Assembly: GCA_041572275.1 (NCBI GenBank)
Contig: JBFFSQ010000049.1
Coordinates: 1 to 16,788 of the forward strand
Length of the DNA stretch: 16,788 nt
Reading direction: 5' to 3'
From: JBFFSQ01 sp041572275
GTDB lineage: Bacteria; Pseudomonadota; Gammaproteobacteria; SZUA-229
The position numbers and the translations under genes are program-made. Shown piece after piece: positions 4,634-11,486 of this stretch. Under the pieces are notes generated by a model. That model did no database searches, had not been told where the DNA came from, and saw only the letters and a program-made list of their open reading frames with translations. How positions within the stretch are numbered: position 1 is the first letter of the stretch; every line of letters starts with the position of its first letter.

Positions 4634-6898
4634 ATGCTTAATATCCTGCGAAATATTATCCAGGAAGTCAGTAGTGCACGTAACCTTGATCAGGCGCTGG
4701 GTCTTATCGTGCAGCGGGTAAAGCAGGCGCTGTCGGTGACCGTATGCTCGGTGTATCTGGTGGACGAGGAATCCGGTGATCTGGTGCTCATGGCCAGCGA
4801 TGGACTGTTATCGACAGCTGTGGGTGAGGTTCGTATGCGTTTTGATCAGGGGTTGGTCGGACTGGTGGCGCAACGTGCTGAACCCATCAATCTGGATAAT
4901 GCGCCAGAACATCCTCGCTATCAATACTTTTCAGAAACCGGTGAAGAACAATTTCATGCGTTCCTGGGGGTGCCGATTATTCATAATCGACAGCTACTGG
5001 GTGTGCTGGTATTGCAGCAGACTGATGCTTGCCGTTATGGTGAAGATACCGTCACCTTTATGATCACCATAGCGGCCCAACTGGCAGGGGCAATTGCCCA
5101 TGCTCGGGTGATTGGTGATATTGGTACCCTGGCTAATCAGGGGCATGAGGGTGAGCAGCAGCTGAAAGGTTTGCCCGGTGCACCGGGTATAGGTATAGGT
5201 CAGGCGGTGGTGCTGGATGTCGAGACCGGTATTGAGGAAATCCCGGATCGCACCATTCAGGATACTGAGCAGGAAAATGACCGATTCTTGCAGGCTGTGG
5301 TTGCCGTGAAACAGGATATCCAGCGCATGGTCGGCAATATGGCTGATGTCCTGCCCGCTGAAGAGCTGGCTCTGTTCGATGCTTATATCATGATGTTGGA
5401 TAGTGACAGCCTGATCGGTGTCATCAGTAAACACATTCTGTCCGGAAACTGGGCACCGGGTGCTGTGCGTGAAGTCATCATGGCACATGTCCAGGTGTTC
5501 AGTGGTATGGATGATCCTTATTTGCGTGAGCGGGCTGAAGATGTGCGTGACCTGGGCCGGCGCATCCTGAAACAGCTGCAACAAAGTCAGCAGCAGGTTA
5601 TGCGTTATCCGAAGAAGACGATTCTGGTGGGAGAGGATATTTCGGCTTCCATGTTAGCAGAGGTGCCCGCCAGGCAACTGGTCGGTGTCGTGTCGCGGCG
5701 AGGTTCACGTACATCACATACTGCTATTCTGGCCTCGGCGCTGGGGGTACCAGCTGTATTGGGTGTTGAAGATTTGCCAGTGGCAGCCATGGCTGAGCTC
5801 GATGTTATTGTCGATGGCTATAGCGGCTTTGTTTATCTTAATGCCTCCCGCGCGGTCAGCCGGGAATATCGGCGTCTGCAAAAGCAAGAGCAGCTGCTGT
5901 CGGCTGATCTAAAAGAAATTCGCGATCTCGAAGCGATCACCACCGATGGTTATCATATTTCACTGTATGCCAATACTGGCCTGTTATCAGATATAAAACC
6001 GTCACTCGACAGTGGTGCCGAGGGTGTGGGTCTGTATCGCACAGAATTTCCATTCATGGTGCGCAAACAATTTCCCGGTGAACAGGAACAGTATGATATT
6101 TATCGCCAGGTACTGAGTGATTTTGCACCTCGCCCTGTCACCATGCGAACGCTGGATATCGGCGGTGACAAGGCCTTACCGTATTTTCCAATCAAGGAAG
6201 ATAATCCATTTCTGGGCTGGCGGGGTATTCGTATTACCCTTGATCATCCAGAAATTTTTCTGGTGCAGATTCGGGCCATGCTTCGAGCAAATGCTGGATT
6301 GAATAATCTGCAGTTGTTGTTGCCGATGATTAGTACGCTATCGGAACTGGATGAAGCCATTGCATTAATTCATCGAGCCTATGACGAATTGCGTGAAGAA
6401 GGCAATGACATTTGCCTGCCACCGATTGGTGCCATGGTGGAGGTACCTTCGCTGGTTTACCAGGTTGATGCCCTGGTCAAGCGTGTCGATTTTATTTCGA
6501 TCGGGAGTAATGATCTTACCCAGTATTTGCTGGCTGTTGATCGCAACAATCCTCAGGTAGCCAGCTTGTATGATTCTTTGCATCCAGCCGTGATCCAGGC
6601 GGTAAGTCGAGTAGTGGCTGCGGCTCGGCAGCAGCGTATACCGGTGAGTGTCTGCGGTGAAATGGCGGGTGACCCGGTGGCGGCCCTGATGTTATTGGGT
6701 ATGGGGGTGACTTCCCTGAGTATGAGTGCATCCAGTCTACCGCGTATTAAAAAGGTGATCCGTGAATTCAGTCGGCGTCGCAGTAAGAGTTTGCTAAAGA
6801 AAGTAATGGAGATGGAAGCACCGCAGGCCATACGTCAGCACCTGAATGCGGTACTGGAAAAAGCCGGCCTGGGTGGCTTGATTCGCGCCGGTAATTAG
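4634..6898 (+). CDS. ptsP: Phosphoenolpyruvate-protein phosphotransferase PtsP (enzyme I-Ntr)
   Basis: This is the first enzyme of the nitrogen phosphotransferase system. It takes phosphate from phosphoenolpyruvate and passes it to NPr and then EIIA-Ntr in the cytoplasm, linking nitrogen and potassium status to regulation. Domains in order: GAF sensor (about 5-160), PEP-utiliser N-terminal domain (about 175-300), the swivelling phosphohistidine domain with SRTSHTAILA (His362 as phospho-acceptor), and the PEP-binding TIM barrel (about 430-720). The barrel shows LYRTEFPFM, GGDKALPYF, GSNDLTQYLLAVDRNN and SVCGEMAGD (catalytic Cys674). The length of 754 residues is close to the E. coli protein. 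AAGGA lies a few bases before the ATG. It is convergent with the metal permease gene, only 15 bp apart. The genes next to it are not PTS genes. Confidence 0.96.
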   Translation: MLNILRNIIQEVSSARNLDQALGLIVQRVKQALSVTVCSVYLVDEESGDLVLMASDGLLSTAVGEVRMRFDQGLVGLVAQRAEPINLDNAPEHPRYQYFSETGEEQFHAFLGVPIIHNRQLLGVLVLQQTDACRYGEDTVTFMITIAAQLAGAIAHARVIGDIGTLANQGHEGEQQLKGLPGAPGIGIGQAVVLDVETGIEEIPDRTIQDTEQENDRFLQAVVAVKQDIQRMVGNMADVLPAEELALFDAYIMMLDSDSLIGVISKHILSGNWAPGAVREVIMAHVQVFSGMDDPYLRERAEDVRDLGRRILKQLQQSQQQVMRYPKKTILVGEDISASMLAEVPARQLVGVVSRRGSRTSHTAILASALGVPAVLGVEDLPVAAMAELDVIVDGYSGFVYLNASRAVSREYRRLQKQEQLLSADLKEIRDLEAITTDGYHISLYANTGLLSDIKPSLDSGAEGVGLYRTEFPFMVRKQFPGEQEQYDIYRQVLSDFAPRPVTMRTLDIGGDKALPYFPIKEDNPFLGWRGIRITLDHPEIFLVQIRAMLRANAGLNNLQLLLPMISTLSELDEAIALIHRAYDELREEGNDICLPPIGAMVEVPSLVYQVDALVKRVDFISIGSNDLTQYLLAVDRNNPQVASLYDSLHPAVIQAVSRVVAAARQQRIPVSVCGEMAGDPVAALMLLGMGVTSLSMSASSLPRIKKVIREFSRRRSKSLLKKVMEMEAPQAIRQHLNAVLEKAGLGGLIRAGN

Positions 6899-6913
6899 TC
6901 TGCCTGTTCAGGT

Positions 6914-7723
6914 TCAGCGGCGCACAAAAGTCAGGGCATAGGCGAGTAGCGGGATAATCCCCATGACCGATACCATGGTGGCCCCGGTGGGTAAATCGAA
7001 GGTGTATGACAACAGTAAACCGGCAACACTGCCGAGAAGGCCCAGCAGCCAGCCTAGTAGTAAACGCACGGGAAGTGAGGCTTTAAATAGCGAGGCACTA
7101 AAGGCTGGGATGATCAGGAAGGCAAATACCAGTAAAACCCCGGCCACAGTGACGGCCAGGGTGATGGTGATGGCAAAGGAAACAAAAAACAAAAACTCCC
7201 AGAGAAAACTGTAACTGTGCGGCTGCTCCTTATCCCCGGCAAAAGACAGTATGTAAAACTGTTTGTAAAACACACCGTGGAAGATGGCTAACAGCATGTA
7301 AACAATGCCTGTTAGTAAAATCTCATTCCAGTTGACCCATAAAATATTACCATTGAACAGTGACTTCAGTTCTTCCATTCCCTGCTGGGTACGGCTGAGG
7401 ATGACTATGGCCAGGGCCGTGGCAACCACATAAACACAGCCAATAATCACTTCCCGGGTGACCTTGTTGGGGATACGACGCAGGCCAGCGAAGGCAAAGG
7501 CAGCAATAATAGTTGCTGTAAAAGCATAGGCTTTGGCTGTAAAGCCATGGGCATCTGCACCCAGTAAAAAGGCCAGTGCAATGCCGAGTGCGGCCACCTG
7601 GGCCAGTGCCAGATCGATAAAGATAATTCCCCGCGACAGCACGTGCATCCCGAGATAGGTGTGGCTGAAGATCATCAGGGCACTGAGACTGAAGGCGGGT
7701 AATAGAATCTGCCAGACTTCCAT
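6914..7723 (-). CDS. znuB: Metal ABC transporter permease, ZnuB/MntB type (ABC-3 family)
   Basis: A 269-residue inner-membrane protein with about eight to nine hydrophobic segments and the usual ABC-3 family words: RGIIFIDLALAQVAALGIA near residues 32-50, and the late AGVLLVFAFLIIPAFSA block followed by LSYTFDLPTGATMV. It should form the channel that moves Zn(II) or Mn(II) into the cytoplasm, delivered by the binding protein and driven by an ATPase. Its ATG follows the stop of the znuA-like gene after one base (TGA-C-ATG), so translation is almost certainly coupled. The ATPase gene (znuC) that normally accompanies it is not in this window. Specificity for Zn rather than Mn or Fe is inferred, so the symbol is tentative. 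Confidence 0.85.
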   Translation of the reverse strand: MEVWQILLPAFSLSALMIFSHTYLGMHVLSRGIIFIDLALAQVAALGIALAFLLGADAHGFTAKAYAFTATIIAAFAFAGLRRIPNKVTREVIIGCVYVVATALAIVILSRTQQGMEELKSLFNGNILWVNWNEILLTGIVYMLLAIFHGVFYKQFYILSFAGDKEQPHSYSFLWEFLFFVSFAITITLAVTVAGVLLVFAFLIIPAFSASLFKASLPVRLLLGWLLGLLGSVAGLLLSYTFDLPTGATMVSVMGIIPLLAYALTFVRR

Positions 7724-7724
7724 G

Positions 7725-8633
7725 TCAGTTCTTCAGTGTCTGGGTTAGAGTTTCGACAATAGCATCGAACAGTTCAAACATGGTTTTGATGTCTTCCTTG
7801 GCGCCAACCGACTGGGGTAAGACCGCCAGCTTAATGTCGGTGTGCTGTTGAATAAATTGTGCCGAACGACGTTCGTAATAGGGTTCCATGATCAGCAGAG
7901 CAATCTGTTGCCGCTGGATGGTGGAGACCAGCTCGGCCAATGAAGCAGCACTCGGCGCAATACCCGGTTGTGGCTCTATTTCATCGACAATCCTGAAACC
8001 AAAGGCCTGGGCCAGATAAATAAACGAGTTGTGATAGGCAATGACCGGTTGGTTTTTGAGGTTGGCCAACTGGTTTTTCCAGTGTTGCATACGCTCGTTT
8101 AATGTGTGCTCAAAGTTAAGAAGAGCCGTACGGTAGTCATCAGCATGAGCTGGATCGAGAGATGCTAGACGCGCTTTGATCGCACGAGCCATGAGGCGCT
8201 GATTGGCCGGGTCGAGCCAGTAGTGTGGGTTACCCTGACTGTGCACATCACCCATGGCGCGAGATACCGGTTGTTGAGCACGCCCCAGTAATGATACATG
8301 TGTCGACAGGTCCAGATGTCCCTGCTGACCAGGGTAGGCACGGGGATTACGTGCAGATTGTAACAGCGCGGGTAACCAGCCAGTTTCGAGATCAGCCCCC
8401 ACAATTACCAGTAAGTCTGCGCGGTGCAGCTGACGGATCATGCTGGGTTTGGCGACGGCATAATGTGGGTCGCGGCTGCCAGGGGTCAGGCTTTTAACCT
8501 GTACATGCTCTCCGCCAATCGCTTTGCTAAGTGCAGCCAGGTCGGTTGTGCTGGTTATTACCTGCAGGGCCTCAGCATTCGCCGTGAATCCAGTTAGCAG
8601 CCATAGGGAAATGATGTGAATGAATGTTCGCAT
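7725..8633 (-). CDS. znuA: Periplasmic metal-binding protein, ZnuA-like (cluster A-I)
   Basis: A 302-residue solute-binding protein with a signal peptide cut near residue 20 (TANA). It should capture a divalent metal in the periplasm and hand it to the permease encoded next. His57 in DPHY, His137 in NPHYWLDP and His201 in AYHNSF are the three expected histidine ligands. The acidic fourth ligand seen in many relatives is not obvious: the equivalent C-terminal stretch reads LPQSVGA. The His-rich loop of many ZnuA proteins is reduced to GDVHSQG. Both points make the metal uncertain (Zn most likely, Mn possible). It follows the outer-membrane protein gene by 11 bases and precedes the permease by one base, so it is the middle gene of an operon. 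Confidence 0.85.
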   Translation of the reverse strand: MRTFIHIISLWLLTGFTANAEALQVITSTTDLAALSKAIGGEHVQVKSLTPGSRDPHYAVAKPSMIRQLHRADLLVIVGADLETGWLPALLQSARNPRAYPGQQGHLDLSTHVSLLGRAQQPVSRAMGDVHSQGNPHYWLDPANQRLMARAIKARLASLDPAHADDYRTALLNFEHTLNERMQHWKNQLANLKNQPVIAYHNSFIYLAQAFGFRIVDEIEPQPGIAPSAASLAELVSTIQRQQIALLIMEPYYERRSAQFIQQHTDIKLAVLPQSVGAKEDIKTMFELFDAIVETLTQTLKN

Positions 8634-8644
8634 GACTGTTTGCT

Positions 8645-9943
8645 CTAGAAGGTATGGGCCATGTGGCGGCCCATGTTGAATTCAAATTGCAGCCACAGGG
8701 AATCTGCGCTGTCCTCATTCAGGTGCTGTGCCCAGTCACGGTTATATTGCAGGCGAAGTTTGCTGTATTCCGTGATATACCAGGTTAGATTGGGTGACAG
8801 GCGTTTGCGGGTATCTCGTAGTGGATCAGTCGAGGTGTCTCCCTCGGCATAGGCGCGTTCAAGCCGCAATCCGGCCACCCAGTTCGATGTGTATCCCCAG
8901 AGTAACTGGGTGAACCAGCCTTGATCATTCAGGTTTTCGTGGCTGGGGTCGGTTGCATCACCCGCTTCATAGTGGCGCTCTAACAACTCGCTGTGCCAGG
9001 CTACAAACGGGTAGCCACGTTGACTGTTCAGGGCCTGCCATTTCAGATACAGGTCCAGACCATATATACGAGTATCGGTGGTCAGGCCACTGGCATTGGG
9101 ACCCCAGAGACCGGATATGCCGAGGTTCAGGCTGGTGGTGTCTGACAGGTCCAGGGCATTGAGCCAACGGGCGGAATACAGCAGGTCACCAAAGTTGCGG
9201 CTTGAGCGATCCAGCAGGGTATGGCCAGCGATATCTTCTCCGGCTGCACTCAGAAAACTGCTCACGGTTTCGCCTTTCGCATTTTGTAGACCCACATACA
9301 ATTCCGAATACCAGTCGGTGGGCATTAACCAGGACAGTCGCGTACCCTGGCTGCGTAAACCATCGCCACCAAACAGGCGCGATAAGATAACCGGCTGGTC
9401 TACAAAGGCCCAGCTATGGGGATGCTGTGCATTGCGGCGGCCGAACTCCGTGTAATACTGACCGCCTTTTAGTTGTAATCCGTGGGGCAGGCTGCGGCTG
9501 GTGAAAAAGGCTTCCTCCAGTTCCACCACGGTTTCACCTTCGGCATCGATAAGGAAAATCAAATTTGCCTGGGCATCCAGATAAGGATCAACGGTAGCCG
9601 AAATCATTAGTTCTACATTCTGAACTGTGAAGCCATTCTGGTTAGGGTCGTGACCACCAGCCTGCAGATGGGTAAGGGCATCGTTGTCAACGCTAGATGC
9701 ACCGACCGCTAATAAACTGGATAGACCGATTTCAAGCAGATGACCCGAATCGCTGGCCAGAGGCGGTACAGGTAAGACCGATGTTGTGGTGTTGAGTTGT
9801 TGTTGCAACGCTTCGATTTGTTGTTGCAGAGTTTCCAGCTGCTGTGCAGTGGTGCCAGTTTCTGCCTGCACTTGTTCAGCCTGGACACAGAGTGTACATG
9901 CGGTCAAAGCCGCCAGAAAAGATTTCAAAATAGTGTTAGTCAC
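8645..9943 (-). CDS. Outer-membrane beta-barrel protein (porin-like) in metal uptake operon
   Basis: A 432-residue protein with a signal peptide (cut probably after residue 28, VQA), a short Gln-rich coiled coil at about 32-52 and then a long alternating-hydrophobicity region typical of beta strands. It ends in Phe (GRHMAHTF), the usual outer-membrane insertion signal. Aromatic girdles and the absence of a TonB box or plug argue for a porin-like barrel rather than a TonB receptor. Conserved blocks such as GGQYYTEFGRRNAQHPHSW suggest a defined family, but I cannot name it. It starts with GTG and has AGGAG a few bases upstream. As first gene of the run with znuA and znuB it probably lets metal ions or a metal complex across the outer membrane; that is inferred from context. 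A palindrome lies 19 bp upstream of the start. Confidence 0.78.
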   Translation of the reverse strand: MTNTILKSFLAALTACTLCVQAEQVQAETGTTAQQLETLQQQIEALQQQLNTTTSVLPVPPLASDSGHLLEIGLSSLLAVGASSVDNDALTHLQAGGHDPNQNGFTVQNVELMISATVDPYLDAQANLIFLIDAEGETVVELEEAFFTSRSLPHGLQLKGGQYYTEFGRRNAQHPHSWAFVDQPVILSRLFGGDGLRSQGTRLSWLMPTDWYSELYVGLQNAKGETVSSFLSAAGEDIAGHTLLDRSSRNFGDLLYSARWLNALDLSDTTSLNLGISGLWGPNASGLTTDTRIYGLDLYLKWQALNSQRGYPFVAWHSELLERHYEAGDATDPSHENLNDQGWFTQLLWGYTSNWVAGLRLERAYAEGDTSTDPLRDTRKRLSPNLTWYITEYSKLRLQYNRDWAQHLNEDSADSLWLQFEFNMGRHMAHTF

Positions 9944-9961
9944 AATGGACTCCTGATCTTT

Positions 9962-9977
9962 TTTAACTACAGTTAAA
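9962..9977. promoter_or_regulatory. TTTAACT-AC-AGTTAAA palindrome, candidate operator before the metal operon
   Basis: Perfect 7-bp arms around a 2-bp centre, between the DUF2946-like gene and the outer-membrane protein gene, about 19 bp upstream of the latter's start. No T-run follows it on the minus strand, so it is not a standard terminator for the preceding gene. It does not match the Zur consensus I know (GTTATA-type arms), so the binding protein is unknown. Confidence 0.35.
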
Positions 9978-10031
9978 TGGCTCGATCCGGTGTACGAAAG
10001 GATTAAACCAATATGCTAATGTCAAAATAAA

Positions 10032-10331
10032 TCAGGCGAGAGGTGGTGCGCGTGCCTGCCAGGGTGAGATGTAAAAGGGTGTTGCCGGTTGTGCAGTGGG
10101 CATCGGAGTGGTTGCAACCGCAATAAAGACAACTTGCTGTGCAGACTGATTGGCGTGTCCCAGCAGGGAAGTCTGACTCAGGCTACATACCTGACATTCA
10201 TTCAGACTGCCGTCAGCTAAATCAACTTCGTGCAGTGACACATGCCAGGCGGCAAAGATCAGCGCAAATACCATCAGCCAACGTGTTATACGTTGTATAG
10301 ATGGATTCTGTGTGGTCGCAGTTGTTAGCAT
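10032..10331 (-). CDS. DUF2946-like small membrane-anchored Cys/His protein
   Basis: A 99-residue protein with one hydrophobic segment (about 17-31) that may be a signal anchor, followed by AWHVSLHEVDLADGSLNECQVC. A His pair followed by CxxC is the layout I associate with DUF2946 proteins, many of which sit near metal or copper genes; here the two cysteines are Cys46 and Cys49. The C-terminal half is Ala/Pro-rich and low in complexity. It lies just upstream of the metal uptake genes on the same strand (88-bp gap) and downstream of the hydrolase gene (39-bp gap), so it may be co-transcribed. A role in metal binding or sensing in the periplasm is a reasonable guess only. AGG lies about 5 bases before the ATG. 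Confidence 0.6.
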   Translation of the reverse strand: MLTTATTQNPSIQRITRWLMVFALIFAAWHVSLHEVDLADGSLNECQVCSLSQTSLLGHANQSAQQVVFIAVATTPMPTAQPATPFYISPWQARAPPLA

Positions 10332-10370
10332 CGGCCTAGAATATCAGTATCAGGTGAGTATGCAAATGCA

Positions 10371-11162
10371 TCATTCAAAGTTGCTATAAATGTATAGCCA
10401 CTGGCTAATCGCTTCAATCATGGCCTGGGTATCCTGCCGGTCACTGAATAGATGATCGGCCTTCTCCAGCTCGAATAATTGATGCTCCGCGGAGGTCAGG
10501 GCGAGTATTTCATCGGCATCGCTGGCGGACACCAAACTGTCTTGGCCAGCTCGAATGGCAAGAATCGGTAAATTAAAGCCGTTTAATTTATCTTCGAAAC
10601 CGTATTGTCTTACATCATGAATAAATTGCGGTTTTACGGGGTATGCGATACCGGCGACTCGAATTTCAGCATCTACACCCGATTCGAGTTTATCCATGGC
10701 CTGGCCAAAATGATGCAGCACGTGAGTCGGATGGCTGGGCGAGGCAATCGTAACCACGGTTTTACATGAGGGTATTTGCATGGCAGCCGCGAGTACTGCA
10801 GTGCCACCCATGCTGTGTCCAAGCAATGCCACCGGGGACGAGTAATGGCTGTCCAGATAAGCACTGGCACTAAGGATATCACTAACCATGGAGGTAAAAT
10901 GGCTATCAGCAAACTGACCTGAACTGTCACCCAGGCCGGTGAAGTCAAATCGTAATACGCCAAAGCCAGCCTGGGCCAGACCACGACTGACCCGGGAGGT
11001 GGTCAGGGTTTCTTTGGTGCAGGTAAAGCAGTGACAGATGATGACATAGGCATGTGGCTCAACATCAGCTGGACGGTCCAGTCGGCCATCAAGCATGTGA
11101 TTCTGCGCGTTGGGAAATGCGAGTTTAAGGGATTGTGTTGGATGTCGGATTGGGGTACTCAT
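10371..11162 (-). CDS. Alpha/beta hydrolase (standalone relative of hydrolase-OsmC fusions)
   Basis: A 263-residue cytoplasmic alpha/beta hydrolase with a full catalytic triad: Ser117 in GHSMGG (nucleophile elbow), Asp208 in AGQDSLV and His237 in ADHLFS. CHCFTCTKE near 43-51 and FGVLRFDFTGLGDSSGQF near 67-84 match the N-terminal half of proteins in which such a hydrolase is fused to an OsmC peroxidase-like domain; here the protein ends after the hydrolase fold, with no OsmC part. The substrate is unknown; esterase or acyl hydrolase activity is likely. No signal peptide is seen. The ribosome binding site before the ATG at 11162 is weak. It is the first gene of the minus-strand run leading to the metal uptake genes, but a functional link is not shown. 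Confidence 0.85.
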   Translation of the reverse strand: MSTPIRHPTQSLKLAFPNAQNHMLDGRLDRPADVEPHAYVIICHCFTCTKETLTTSRVSRGLAQAGFGVLRFDFTGLGDSSGQFADSHFTSMVSDILSASAYLDSHYSSPVALLGHSMGGTAVLAAAMQIPSCKTVVTIASPSHPTHVLHHFGQAMDKLESGVDAEIRVAGIAYPVKPQFIHDVRQYGFEDKLNGFNLPILAIRAGQDSLVSASDADEILALTSAEHQLFELEKADHLFSDRQDTQAMIEAISQWLYIYSNFE

Positions 11163-11486
11163 GTCATGTAGTATTGACTAAAAGGTGACTGGATTTTAAT
11201 CAAGTCACCCCATTCGATACAATGTTTAATGTTGAAACTGTGTGCCAGAGCCACAAGTTAATGCGATGTTAGATTGTTTTTGACTGCAGAGGGTATCGAT
11301 CCAGCTGTTAAACAAGGACTTGATAGCCGCTGGTAGCTATTGACGTTATAGTTAATCATGTTGAACGTTTGTTTGCGTTGATTATCCAATAATGGAATAT
11401 ATCGATAGTGAACTCAGTCATGCGAGTGAGTACGAACAGGTCAGACAAGACTCAATTATAAAAACAGACAACAATGAGACTGTTTA
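11163..11486. other. Divergent intergenic region between hydrolase and nhaA, with a possible 31-codon leader ORF
   Basis: This stretch should hold both promoters. A TTGACT hexamer at about 11173-11178 is followed 17 bases later by TAATCA, a fair promoter on the plus strand but some 290 bp before nhaA. A 31-codon ORF runs from ATG 11392 to TAA 11485-11487, and its stop overlaps the A of the nhaA ATG (TAATG). It has no clear ribosome binding site, so it may be chance. AAACAG (11462-11467) and CTGTTT (11480-11485) can form a stem enclosing the probable nhaA ribosome binding site. I do not recognise a lithium or sodium riboswitch here, but have not been able to test for one. Confidence 0.4.

Noticed and set aside
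4994..5584. 196-codon minus-strand ORF inside ptsP
   Set aside because: It lies wholly inside the strongly supported ptsP coding sequence, and its translation has no recognisable domain; it is an antisense shadow.
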